Source of the DNA: Flavobacterium xueshanense
GTDB taxonomy: Bacteria; Bacteroidota; Bacteroidia; Flavobacteriales; Flavobacteriaceae
Length of the DNA: 64,000 nt
Direction: 5' to 3'
Assembly (NCBI RefSeq): GCF_900112975.1
Contig: NZ_FONQ01000001.1
Coordinates: 434,001-498,000, forward strand
This document shows positions 6,143 to 14,056 of this stretch, piece by piece. The notes below the pieces were generated by a model. That model was not told the origin of the DNA. It made no database searches and saw nothing but the letters and a program-made list of their open reading frames with translations. The stretch's first letter is position 1. The number at the start of each line of letters is the position of its first letter. The position numbers and the translations under genes are program-made.

Positions 6143-8266
6143 TTAAGATTGATGTGCCGGTTTCAACAAATCATTCACTGTTTTTACAGGATTAAAAGTA
6201 ATCAAAGGCACTTGAACAAAAACCGTCAGCCAGTTTGCCATTGCGCCGTTCCACAAACCGGGCAATTCGTATCCTTTAATATTTTTGCCCGACACATTTT
6301 TTTCAACAATAAAACCGCTGTTGTAGTCCACAAACTGAGTCAGATCAAAATTCTGGTTTTTATAATTTTTAATGCCGCAAACCAAATCAACCGGATTGAA
6401 ATGAGTAGCGGCATTCAGAATTGCCATTTGAGTATCATTATCCAAATCGACTTGAGAACTTTCTACTATTTGTAATGAAATCTCTCCTAGATTATCACGC
6501 ACCCAAAATGGGCCACCGCCAGGTTCTCCCTCGTTTTTCACCATTCCACATACACGTATTGGTCTGTTTAAAATAGTTAGCAGTTCAGTAATTTTATTTT
6601 CTAAACAATTTAAATAAAAACCATCCTTCATTGAAATATTTAAATTATTCTTCAAAAAAAGAATAATTTCATCTATTATTTTGAGTTCAATTGTTACAGA
6701 ATCCAAAGAGTTTAAATAACTAAAAACCTGTTGCTGAATTTCTAACAACAACCCCGCCAAGCCTTTTTTGTACAGAGAAATTTTCTCTAAATTGTTTTGA
6801 ATTACATTATCAATATTTTTGATAAACACAATATCAGCATCCAGATTATTCAAATTTTCAATCAAAGCGCCATGGCCTCCAGGTCTAAAAACTAATTGTC
6901 CGTTTTCATCTCGCAAAGGCTTATTTTTAGCAGTAACCGCGAGGGTATCTGTACTTTTATTTTGATACGAATAACTAATATTTATTGCTACACCCGACGT
7001 ATTTTCAATTTCAGGTTTAATTGCATCTATAATGCTTTCAAAATGTTGCTGATGTGATTCTGACACTGTAAAATGCAAATGAGTACTATTATTAGTACTC
7101 GAATAATATGTGCATTCCAGCAAATGCTCTTCAACAGGAGTTGCGATATGGGTTTTATACCTGTGAAAAGGAAGAATCCCTTTTGGCTGATTTGCAAAAT
7201 CAAAAGATTCCGATGACAAAAGTAATTTTATAAAATAGTAATTCTTAAAACTGCGGTCCATAGAATCAAAATCTGTAAACTCCGCTCTCAGTTGCTTATC
7301 TATTGCTTCAAAAAAAGGAAACTGCTCCATTCCTACTATGAAAATAGAAAGATCACTTGCTTTTTTTCGGTTGATGTAAGCGTTTATCGATTCGTTTTCA
7401 ATATCAAATTCATTAATAAATTCAGTCAAAAACTTAAACATTCTGCTGGCTGCACCAGAAGCAGGAACAAATTTGTTTAATTTCAGGTTTAATTTATGGG
7501 CATCGAAAAAATTAGCTTTATCTTGAAAATCTTTTTCAGATAATTTCAAAATACCATTTGACAATGTAGCAGGACTAATGACATCCGCTTTTGGTATTCC
7601 CTCTTTAAAAAAATTCAATTGCTTTTGAATATTTTTCATTGAAAGTCCACACTCTTTTATATGTAGAAAATCAGCTGATGAAAACCCTAATTCTCTCGCT
7701 AAAGTCAAATCATCGACAATCGCTATTGCTTTTTTAAGTCGTAAATCCTTGTTTCCGGAAAGTGTTATAAATGGCTTGTTATTATCGATTAATGATTGCT
7801 TAAACACAGCAAAAACTGACTCTCTGCCTTCGGCTTTGTCTCTTAAATCGTCTTTTTCCCAAGGCACATCAATATCAGTCAGAAAAAACAAATCATACTC
7901 GTGATTGCAAGCTGCTTCATATAACAACGGATCACAATAGTTATAATAAACCTCCGAAAAAACTTTAGTCACCATTAAATTAGTATCACAAAAAAGATAT
8001 TTATTGGCAATCAGCGTTCGCTCATTTTCTAATTTGGCTTGACCGTAAGCAATTGACAGCATGTCGTCAACAGTACATATTTGTTGACTTGCATCCCATT
8101 TCTCTTGTAAATAATTGCGTGCAAATTCAGGAACCCATTCGGTTTTATAATATTCCGCAAGTTGCTTGGCCAATGTGGTTTTGCCAGTACTTTCGGGACC
8201 AAAAAGAGCAATTTTTATAATTTCTGTGGTTCCAGTTTGCTGGAGCTGTCTGAGATTTTCTTCCAT
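6143..8266 (-). CDS. NadR-like P-loop kinase fused to DUF4301
   Basis: The 707-residue protein has two parts. Residues 18-190 form a NadR/ribosylnicotinamide-kinase-like P-loop domain: Walker A GPESTGKTT, VPEFARNYL, CDTNLMVTKVFSEVYY, and a lid-like DVPWEKDDLRDKAEGR. Residues 195-707 match DUF4301, including VPASGAASRMFKFL, FRPGGHGALIENL and KNEGEPGGGPFWVRD, which resemble sugar-nucleotidyltransferase motifs. No start codon lies at the junction, so this is a true fusion. The gene overlaps pnuC by 52 bp. Import by a PnuC channel followed by phosphorylation is a known trapping scheme. The substrate could be nicotinamide riboside, or thiamin given the adjacent TPP-controlled receptor. The DUF4301 activity is unknown. 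Confidence 0.85.
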   Translation of the reverse strand: MEENLRQLQQTGTTEIIKIALFGPESTGKTTLAKQLAEYYKTEWVPEFARNYLQEKWDASQQICTVDDMLSIAYGQAKLENERTLIANKYLFCDTNLMVTKVFSEVYYNYCDPLLYEAACNHEYDLFFLTDIDVPWEKDDLRDKAEGRESVFAVFKQSLIDNNKPFITLSGNKDLRLKKAIAIVDDLTLARELGFSSADFLHIKECGLSMKNIQKQLNFFKEGIPKADVISPATLSNGILKLSEKDFQDKANFFDAHKLNLKLNKFVPASGAASRMFKFLTEFINEFDIENESINAYINRKKASDLSIFIVGMEQFPFFEAIDKQLRAEFTDFDSMDRSFKNYYFIKLLLSSESFDFANQPKGILPFHRYKTHIATPVEEHLLECTYYSSTNNSTHLHFTVSESHQQHFESIIDAIKPEIENTSGVAINISYSYQNKSTDTLAVTAKNKPLRDENGQLVFRPGGHGALIENLNNLDADIVFIKNIDNVIQNNLEKISLYKKGLAGLLLEIQQQVFSYLNSLDSVTIELKIIDEIILFLKNNLNISMKDGFYLNCLENKITELLTILNRPIRVCGMVKNEGEPGGGPFWVRDNLGEISLQIVESSQVDLDNDTQMAILNAATHFNPVDLVCGIKNYKNQNFDLTQFVDYNSGFIVEKNVSGKNIKGYELPGLWNGAMANWLTVFVQVPLITFNPVKTVNDLLKPAHQS

Positions 8267-8850
8267 TCTAAATAGCCAAAAATGGCAACTACTGTAAATA
8301 CTATGTATTGAAAACTGGTAAAAGTATAGCCTTTTGCAAAATATAACGGAATGGAAATCACATCACCAATAATCCAAAATATCCAATTCTCTACTTTTCT
8401 TTTGGCCATGAGCCACATTCCCACAAAGAAAATCCCTGTAATAAATGTATCTATATAGGCATACCAAGTGGTGAATTTACCAAAATAATGGTAAACTGAA
8501 ACCACAAAGGCGACGGTAAATATAAAAAGAATTATTGCAATTCGTTTTTCTGAACTCGAAATTTTTGAAATAGGAAATTCTTCAGTATCCCCTTTTTTGC
8601 GAGTCCAATGATACCAACCATAAATACTCATAATAAAATAATATCCATTTATCATCATATCACCCCATAAAGTCCATTTCCAAAGCAAATACACAAATAT
8701 GGATGTACTTACTAATCCGGTTGGAAAAACTAAAATATTATCTTTTTTGGCGTACCAAACACTCAATAATCCAAAAATGACAGCTGTAATTTCCAATATA
8801 ATGTCTAATGTTGGGTATTCGCTGTATTGTGAAAAAAAATAATCTATCAT
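8215..8850 (-). CDS. PnuC-family vitamin-precursor transporter (nicotinamide riboside or thiamin)
   Basis: The 211-residue inner-membrane protein has about seven hydrophobic segments and PnuC-family signatures: NILVFPTGLVST, YGWYHWTRKKG and ENWIFWIIGDVISIPLYFAKG. PnuC proteins are facilitated-diffusion channels that depend on a cytosolic kinase to trap the substrate, and such a kinase is encoded directly downstream with overlap. In Bacteroidetes some members (PnuT) serve thiamin and occur with TPP riboswitches. The riboswitch here is four genes further along and controls only the receptor, so the substrate stays open. It starts 3 bp after the preceding gene. Confidence 0.9.
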   Translation of the reverse strand: MIDYFFSQYSEYPTLDIILEITAVIFGLLSVWYAKKDNILVFPTGLVSTSIFVYLLWKWTLWGDMMINGYYFIMSIYGWYHWTRKKGDTEEFPISKISSSEKRIAIILFIFTVAFVVSVYHYFGKFTTWYAYIDTFITGIFFVGMWLMAKRKVENWIFWIIGDVISIPLYFAKGYTFTSFQYIVFTVVAIFGYLEWKKISDSSSKLEPQKL

Positions 8851-8853
8851 TAA

Positions 8854-9570
8854 TTAAGGGTTAAAAAAATTAATATCCTTTTCAAAAGCAGTTCCTATAA
8901 TTACTAAATCGGCTCCCGAATCATACGCATTCTTGATTCCCTGCAAATCTACAATTCCGCCGCCAACGAGTAGTGGAATTTCAATATTTTGAGCAAGTAG
9001 TTTAATCATCTCCAGCGGAACGGCTTGCTTCGCGCCGCTTCCCGCCTCTAAATAAATCAACTTATTGCCTAACATTTCGCCTGCTTGTGCGGTTCCCAAA
9101 ACTAAATCTAAATTGCTTCGGTCTAAAGGCTTGGTTTTACTTACGCGTTCTACCGCTGTTTCTGTGCCACTATCTATGAGAATATATCCCGTTGAAATAA
9201 TTTCAAGTTTGGTTTGTTTTAAAATGGGCGCGGCTTTTACCTGATGTTCGATTAAATAATCCGGATTGCGACCAGAGATTAAAGACAAAAACAAAATGGC
9301 ATCTGCTTTCGCTGAAATCTGGGAAGGATTTCCGGGAAAAAGAACGATTGGTAAATTGCAGTTTTGTTTAATTTTTACAATTAATTCGTCTAGAATAGTA
9401 GTTTTAACGTGGCTTCCGCCAATGAAAATATGAGTTGCCGGTGATTGATTTATTTTTGAAATTAAAATAGGTAAATTTTCCAAAACTACTTTATCAGGAT
9501 CAAGAAGAATTGCCAGAAGTTTTTGACGTTCAACTTTAGATTGGATGATTTCGTTATAAATGTTTGTCAT
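8854..9570 (-). CDS. Geranylgeranylglyceryl/heptaprenylglyceryl phosphate synthase (PcrB/GGGPS family)
   Basis: The TIM-barrel prenyltransferase carries family motifs LAILLDPDK, HIFIGGSHV, LFPGNPSQIS, EAGSGAKQAVP, LLVGGGIVD and GTAFEKD near the phosphate site. It joins a polyprenyl diphosphate to glycerol-1-phosphate, the first step to ether lipids in Archaea. Bacteroidetes have a group II enzyme whose product has no firmly assigned role that I know. I start at the ATG at 9570 (238 residues), because the GTG three codons upstream lies inside a dispersed repeat. It begins an operon-like run with pnuC. Confidence 0.93.
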   Translation of the reverse strand: MTNIYNEIIQSKVERQKLLAILLDPDKVVLENLPILISKINQSPATHIFIGGSHVKTTILDELIVKIKQNCNLPIVLFPGNPSQISAKADAILFLSLISGRNPDYLIEHQVKAAPILKQTKLEIISTGYILIDSGTETAVERVSKTKPLDRSNLDLVLGTAQAGEMLGNKLIYLEAGSGAKQAVPLEMIKLLAQNIEIPLLVGGGIVDLQGIKNAYDSGADLVIIGTAFEKDINFFNP

Positions 9571-9576
9571 TTTTGG

Positions 9577-9606
9577 CACGCAGATTACGCGAATTTTACA
9601 GATTTA
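9577..9606. repeat. Dispersed ACGCAGATT-type intergenic repeat
   Basis: CACGCAGATTACGCG is followed by an ACAGATTTA stretch, directly before the GGGPS start. Sequences of this kind recur between genes in Flavobacterium genomes. No second copy was seen in this window. Confidence 0.4.
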
Positions 9607-9695
9607 AACTTATTTCTGTTACTTATTACTTGTCTTGACATTGCTTAACCAATTCGGGCGAAGCAATGAAAAACCTCGCCATGAAATACTGTGAA

Positions 9696-10337
9696 CTATT
9701 TTTCGAAAGCATAAACTAACGTAAAATCTTCTATTTCTTCAAAATGAATATTGAAATCCTTCACTACATTATCATAATGAAGTTTAGTATTATTTTGTTT
9801 AGCATTTAACTCGAATGACTGAACGTTTATATGATCTTTGAAACTAATTCCTTTTTCATTTCTAATTTTGAAAATGGCTTCTTTAGCACCCCATATAACC
9901 GTTAATTTTCGAATGTATTCGTCACTATTCCGATCCAAGAATTGAAATTCTGAGTTACAAAATTTATCTGCAATGCGGATTATTTTATTTCTTTGCAATT
10001 CGATATCGATTCCTACGGTTTCGTCACTTACAATAATAGCCGAAAAATTATGCGAATGCGTTATCGAAATGTGCTTTTCTCCATGAAGATGCGGTTTCCC
10101 AAATTCATCGTAATACAAATCCAAATCGGTATGGCCCGTTTCCTGCAATAATTTGCGAACACTGAGAAATGCGCGCTGGTGCATTTCAGATTTCATCCCG
10201 TCAAGCCGCATGCGATTGGTCTCGTTTAAAATTACTTGCTCTAATAATTCTGAATAGGATTCGGTTACTTTCCAAACAAGAATTTGCGTAGTGTTCCCGA
10301 CGATTCGAGATAAATTTATCGTTTTGAAAAGTGGCAT
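9696..10337 (-). CDS. 4'-phosphopantetheinyl transferase superfamily protein
   Basis: The 213-residue protein contains the two Sfp-type signatures: VGIDIELQ (residues 107-114, Mg-binding Asp/Glu) and WGAKEAIFKI (around residue 150), plus SITHSHNFSAIIV in front. It transfers phosphopantetheine from CoA to carrier-protein serines. The length fits the Sfp/HetI type rather than the short AcpS. Which carrier proteins it serves is not visible here. A structured repeat (10359-10436) lies immediately upstream. Confidence 0.9.
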   Translation of the reverse strand: MPLFKTINLSRIVGNTTQILVWKVTESYSELLEQVILNETNRMRLDGMKSEMHQRAFLSVRKLLQETGHTDLDLYYDEFGKPHLHGEKHISITHSHNFSAIIVSDETVGIDIELQRNKIIRIADKFCNSEFQFLDRNSDEYIRKLTVIWGAKEAIFKIRNEKGISFKDHINVQSFELNAKQNNTKLHYDNVVKDFNIHFEEIEDFTLVYAFEK

Positions 10338-10358
10338 CGTGTTATGATCTTGATTTTT

Positions 10359-10436
10359 AGCCCCGATTGAAGTGAAAATCCTTTTTATTTTTCTTTAAAA
10401 ATAAAAAGATTGCAACAAAAAGCGGGAAATAGCTCC
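10359..10436 (-). repeat. Structured GGAG repeat, copy A (short-core type)
   Basis: Read on the minus strand the 78-bp element starts GGAGCTATTTCCCGCT and ends CAATCGGGGCT. Its core is CTTTTTATTTTT and AAAAATAAAAAG around a 4-nt loop, flanked by AATC and GATT that also pair. The ends pair as AGC/GCT and CCCG/CGGG with a TATTT bulge on the 5' side. It sits between the divergent phosphopantetheinyl transferase and ahcY genes. Confidence 0.85.
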
Positions 10437-10461
10437 TAATAAAAATTATTTAGTTAATGTT

Positions 10462-10499
10462 CAAAAGATTAGCGAATTAAACAATTCATAAATCTTTTG
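10462..10499. promoter_or_regulatory. Inverted repeat upstream of ahcY
   Basis: CAAAAGATT and AATCTTTTG are perfect 9-bp arms separated by about 20 bp. They end some 30 bp before the predicted ahcY -7 element, a position that would suit an operator or a hairpin. Function is unproven. Confidence 0.3.
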
Positions 10500-10528
10500 G
10501 AAAACAGTTAAATTCTAAAGTTATTACG

Positions 10529-10536
10529 TAAATTTG
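10529..10536 (+). promoter_or_regulatory. Predicted -7 promoter element for ahcY
   Basis: TAAATTTG matches TAnnTTTG 31 bp before the ahcY ATG. A TTG at 10497-10499 is too far away (29 bp) for a normal -33 element. Confidence 0.45.
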
Positions 10537-10567
10537 CAAAAAATTTACAATTACAAATATACTATAA

Positions 10568-11884
10568 ATGAGTACTACAACTATGCCTTTTGTGGCTTTC
10601 AAAGTAAAAGACATTTCTCTAGCGGCTTGGGGAAGAAAAGAAATTGAACTAGCAGAAGCTGAAATGCCAGGTTTAATGGCACTTCGTGCTGAATACAAAA
10701 ACGAACAACCACTTGCTGGTGCTCGTATTGCAGGATGTTTGCATATGACAATCCAGACTGCGGTTTTGATTGAAACTTTAATCGCTCTTGGTGCTGAAGT
10801 TACTTGGAGTTCTTGTAACATTTTCTCTACCCAAGATCAAGCTGCTGCTGCGATTGCTGCTGCAGGAATTCAGGTTTATGCTTGGAAAGGATTGAACGAG
10901 GAAGATTTTGACTGGTGTATTGAGCAAACATTATTTTTTGGCGAAGACAGAAAACCATTGAACATGATTCTTGATGACGGTGGAGATTTGACAAATATGG
11001 TTATTGACCGTTTCCCAGAATTGGTTGCTGGAATCAAAGGATTATCTGAAGAAACTACAACTGGAGTTCACAGATTGTACGAAAGAGTAAAAGCGGGAAC
11101 ATTGCCGATGCCGGCAATCAACGTGAATGACTCGGTTACAAAATCGAAATTTGATAACAAATACGGTTGTAAAGAATCTGCAGTTGATGCGGTTCGTCGT
11201 GCAACTGATATTATGCTTGCTGCAAAAAGAGTAATCGTTTGTGGATACGGTGACGTGGGTAAAGGAACTGCGGCTTCTTTTAGAGGTGCCGGATCTATTG
11301 TTACTGTTACTGAAATTGACCCAATTTGTGCTTTACAAGCTGCAATGGACGGTTTTGAAGTAAAAAAATTAGATACTGTTATTGCTACTGCTGATATTAT
11401 CATTACCACGACTGGAAATAAAGATATTGTTTTGGGTTCTCATTTTGAAAAAATGAAAGATAAAACTATCGTTTGTAACATTGGGCATTTTGATAACGAA
11501 ATTGATATGGCTTGGTTAAACACAAACCACGGTGCATCAAAAATTGAAATCAAACCACAAGTTGACAAATATACTATCGCTGGAAAAGATATTCTTATCC
11601 TTGCCGAAGGTCGTTTAGTAAACCTTGGTTGTGCTACAGGTCACCCAAGTTTTGTAATGAGTAACTCATTTACTAACCAAACTTTAGCTCAAATCGAATT
11701 ATGGAAAAACAGCGCGTCATACAATAATGAAGTGTACATGTTACCAAAACATTTAGATGAGAAAGTAGCAATGTTACACTTAGCTAAGTTAGGTGTTGAA
11801 TTGGAGACTTTACGTACTGATCAAGCGGATTATATAGGTGTTCCAGTTGAAGGACCATTCAAACCAGAATATTACAGATATTAG
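10568..11884 (+). CDS. ahcY: Adenosylhomocysteinase
   Basis: The 438-residue enzyme hydrolyses S-adenosylhomocysteine to adenosine and homocysteine with bound NAD, removing the methyltransferase inhibitor. Family motifs are complete: [40 protein letters not shown], the NAD-binding [15 protein letters not shown] stretch (written [17 protein letters not shown]) and the C-terminal LDEKVA through PFKPEYYRY. The start ATG at 10568 gives the normal N-terminus. The codon choice is that of a highly expressed gene. It has its own predicted promoter and terminator, so it is a single-gene unit. Confidence 0.98.
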   Translation: MSTTTMPFVAFKVKDISLAAWGRKEIELAEAEMPGLMALRAEYKNEQPLAGARIAGCLHMTIQTAVLIETLIALGAEVTWSSCNIFSTQDQAAAAIAAAGIQVYAWKGLNEEDFDWCIEQTLFFGEDRKPLNMILDDGGDLTNMVIDRFPELVAGIKGLSEETTTGVHRLYERVKAGTLPMPAINVNDSVTKSKFDNKYGCKESAVDAVRRATDIMLAAKRVIVCGYGDVGKGTAASFRGAGSIVTVTEIDPICALQAAMDGFEVKKLDTVIATADIIITTTGNKDIVLGSHFEKMKDKTIVCNIGHFDNEIDMAWLNTNHGASKIEIKPQVDKYTIAGKDILILAEGRLVNLGCATGHPSFVMSNSFTNQTLAQIELWKNSASYNNEVYMLPKHLDEKVAMLHLAKLGVELETLRTDQADYIGVPVEGPFKPEYYRY

Positions 11885-11916
11885 TATTACGAATGTTCTA
11901 CTAAGTATTAAGATAC

Positions 11917-11945
11917 AACCCTTGCAGCAATGTGAGGGTTTTTTG
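11917..11945 (+). terminator. Terminator of ahcY
   Basis: AACCCT and AGGGTT pair around a 12-nt loop, followed by TTTTGTTTTT, 32 bp after the stop codon. Confidence 0.75.
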
Positions 11946-12203
11946 TTTTTCGTGACCATGTTGCGCGTCTTTTTGTTGTTAGTAAAACCCATCTCACAGA
12001 TTTTATTTATTAACACGTAAACAGACCGAGGTTTAATTGACAGCACAATAAAAGTAACACCCATTATTAATAAATCAGTAACGGAATCATTATAATCTAA
12101 GTTTATGGTATATTTGAGAGAATTATTTTTGTTCAGGAAATTTAAACTTACTGAAAAGCCGTAATCATAAAACCGAAGCAAGAATAACCTTAACTACAAA
12201 ATC
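11946..12203. other. Intergenic region with a predicted promoter only
   Basis: Between the ahcY terminator and the first DoxX-like gene I see no supported coding region. TATATTTG at 12110-12117 matches the -7 consensus and could serve the DoxX-like pair 87 bp downstream. Confidence 0.45.
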
Positions 12204-12542
12204 ATGAATACTTATTCTATTATCGCCCAACTTATAATCGCATTGTCTGTATGTTATGTTTGGATTTTTAGGCTTGACAACATCGTTAAAGAATTTAAAC
12301 AATACGGCTTGTCTGATTTGACAAGAAACATTGTAGGCGCATCAAAAATAACTTTGGCAACCTTATTAGTAACAGGAATATGGTTCCCTGTATTAGTATT
12401 TATACCGGCACTATTAATGGCTTTTTTAATGACATGCGCACAATTTTTTCATTTTAAAGCAAAAAATCCTTGGTCTAAACATTTTCCATCATTATTTCTT
12501 TTGGCGTTATCCATTTTTGTTGCGCTATTCGCTTCCAAATAA
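12204..12542 (+). CDS. DoxX-like membrane protein (first of a tandem pair)
   Basis: The 112-residue protein has four hydrophobic segments and reads as a DoxX-like family member (FKQYGLSDLTRNIVGASKITLATLLVTG). Segments lie near residues 5-25, 45-65, 68-88 and 95-112. Its neighbour 7 bp downstream has the same length and topology and the matching FKRFGLEKFGILTAVLELTGAFGL stretch. The two look like diverged tandem duplicates and probably form one operon. DoxX proteins are linked to quinone-dependent redox or stress functions, but this subfamily has no assigned role. Confidence 0.75.
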   Translation: MNTYSIIAQLIIALSVCYVWIFRLDNIVKEFKQYGLSDLTRNIVGASKITLATLLVTGIWFPVLVFIPALLMAFLMTCAQFFHFKAKNPWSKHFPSLFLLALSIFVALFASK

Positions 12543-12549
12543 TTAAAAT

Positions 12550-12888
12550 ATGAATTTCTTAAACGTACTTATTTTCTTTTCGGCAGCCTCGTTTCTTATT
12601 TACGGAATCGCTTATTTTGTCTCTACAAACATGAAAAATGAATTCAAACGCTTTGGCCTTGAAAAGTTTGGAATATTAACCGCTGTTTTAGAGTTGACAG
12701 GCGCTTTTGGTTTATTTATAGGCATCCAGAATTATACTATTTTAGTTTTTGCCTCAGGGGGCTTAGCTTTGTTGATGCTGCTTGGCGTGGGCGTAAGAAT
12801 AAAAATGAAAGATTCTTTGTTAGTTTCCTTACCAGCCTTTTTTTACTTTCTGTTGAACAGCTATATTTTATATAAAACCTTAGAATAA
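12550..12888 (+). CDS. DoxX-like membrane protein (second of a tandem pair)
   Basis: The 112-residue protein has four membrane segments and is the same length as its upstream neighbour. The shared core is the cytoplasmic-side sequence NEFKRFGL (NIVKEFKQYGL in the partner), then a glycine-containing helix and a final aromatic helix (LPAFFYFLLNSYILYKTLE). It probably works with, or in the same complex as, the neighbouring protein. That is inference from tandem arrangement only. Confidence 0.75.
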   Translation: MNFLNVLIFFSAASFLIYGIAYFVSTNMKNEFKRFGLEKFGILTAVLELTGAFGLFIGIQNYTILVFASGGLALLMLLGVGVRIKMKDSLLVSLPAFFYFLLNSYILYKTLE

Positions 12889-13048
12889 ATCAATCAGAAG
12901 TTTAATTTTTATTGTAGACAGCTAGAGTTTTTTAAAATAGCAACAACTTTTCTTAAGTGAATACACAAATTCATTCAGGTATCAAAAATCTGCAATCTAA
13001 ACTTCAAACATAATTCATGATATCAATTTTTCATGAAATATTAAAATC

Positions 13049-13085
13049 AAAAAACCCGTCCCGATAAAATCGGGACGGGTTTTTA
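13049..13085. terminator. Strong bidirectional terminator
   Basis: ACCCGTCCCGAT and ATCGGGACGGGT pair perfectly around AAA, flanked by A and T runs. It sits between the 3' ends of the DoxX-like pair (plus) and rpmA (minus) and can serve both. Confidence 0.92.
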
Positions 13086-13103
13086 AATAATTGAGAAAAT
13101 CAA

Positions 13104-13370
13104 TTATGCTTCAACTTCGAATGGAAGTATAGAAACATAAGATTTGTTATCTCTTTTCTTTTGGAAGAAAACAACTCCATCTACTCTTGCGTGTAGTGTG
13201 TGATCTTTACTAATGTAAACGTTTGCACCTGGATTATGTTTTGAACCTCTTTGTCTTACGATGATGTTCCCAGCAATAGCAGCTTGACCACCAAATATCT
13301 TAACGCCTAAACGTTTTGATTCTGATTCTCTACCATTCTTAGAACTACCGACACCTTTCTTGTGAGCCAT
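13104..13370 (-). CDS. rpmA: Large ribosomal subunit protein bL27
   Basis: The 88-residue protein starts [23 protein letters not shown], the conserved N-terminal arm that reaches the peptidyl-transferase centre. It contains [14 protein letters not shown] sequence (written [16 protein letters not shown]) and a C-terminal beta domain. There is no N-terminal extension of the kind removed by Prp protease in Firmicutes. It follows rplU by 25 bp in the usual rplU-rpmA order and shares its promoter. Confidence 0.99.
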   Translation of the reverse strand: MAHKKGVGSSKNGRESESKRLGVKIFGGQAAIAGNIIVRQRGSKHNPGANVYISKDHTLHARVDGVVFFQKKRDNKSYVSILPFEVEA

Positions 13371-13395
13371 GACGTATTAGTTTTATATTTTGTTA

Positions 13396-13818
13396 TTATT
13401 CTTGAGTATCTTCTTTTTTAGCTTTTGCTACCTTTTTTTTAGGAGCTTCAACTTCTTCTGTAACTGCGTCAGCTGTTGCTTTTTTAGGAGCTGCTTTTTT
13501 AGCACCAACACCAGTAATACCTTCAATTACAATTTGAGTAAGATATTGTCTGTGACCGTTTCTCTTTCTGTATCCTTTTCTTCTTTTCTTTTTGAAAACG
13601 ATAACTTTATCTCCTTTTAAGTGTTGTAACACTTTGGCTTCTACTGAAGCACCTTCTATAGCTGGGGCGCCTAAAGTGATTGTCCCGTTGTCATCTAATA
13701 AAAGAACTTTGTCAAAAGAAACTTTTGAACCTTCTTCATTAGTCAAACGGTGAACATAAACCTTTAAGTCTTTGCTTACTTTGAACTGTTGCCCTGCTAT
13801 CTCTACGATTGCATACAT
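13396..13818 (-). CDS. rplU: Large ribosomal subunit protein bL21 with a basic/acidic C-terminal tail
   Basis: The first about 100 residues are a standard bL21: MYAIVEIAGQQFKVSKDLKVYVHRL, then KKRRKGYRKRNGHRQ, which contacts 23S rRNA. The remaining about 40 residues are a low-complexity Lys/Ala/Glu tail (KKAAPKKATADAV to KKEDTQE) that longer Bacteroidetes versions carry. It is the first gene of rplU-rpmA and has a good promoter at 13849-13878. Confidence 0.98.
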   Translation of the reverse strand: MYAIVEIAGQQFKVSKDLKVYVHRLTNEEGSKVSFDKVLLLDDNGTITLGAPAIEGASVEAKVLQHLKGDKVIVFKKKRRKGYRKRNGHRQYLTQIVIEGITGVGAKKAAPKKATADAVTEEVEAPKKKVAKAKKEDTQE

Positions 13819-13848
13819 ACTGGATTGTTTTAATAATTTTTAAGGTTG

Positions 13849-13878
13849 CAAATATACAATTAAATATTTACCTCGCAA
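13849..13878 (-). promoter_or_regulatory. Promoter of rplU-rpmA
   Basis: On the minus strand a TTG (13876-13878) and TATATTTG (13849-13856) are spaced by 19 bp, a close match to the Bacteroidetes -33/-7 promoter. The predicted leader is about 24 nt. Confidence 0.7.
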
Positions 13879-14056
13879 TCTGTTGAAGAAAAAAAATATT
13901 TTTTACGTCACAATTCCTTATTTCATCAACTTTTTGAAGCTTTTCCATGAAACAGCTTGATGAACTAGTGTTAAATTTCCCACACCAAAGTGATTTTTGT
14001 GTAACAAAAAATTAAAACCTCTACTAATATTGCATATTAACAAAATTATTAACCTT

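Noticed and set aside
5566..8850. Riboswitch control of pnuC and the kinase-DUF4301 gene
   Set aside because: The riboswitch lies downstream of those genes on their strand and directly upstream of the TonB receptor only.
10359..10436. Repeat copy A as a tRNA-like gene or a plain terminator of the phosphopantetheinyl transferase gene
   Set aside because: No anticodon or T-loop consensus is present. It lies upstream, not downstream, of that gene, and the same shell recurs at three other sites with different cores.
13997..14056. N-terminal extension of the M16 peptidase
   Set aside because: The ATG at 14057 yields a proper signal peptide; the extra 20 residues would place charged sequence in front of it.
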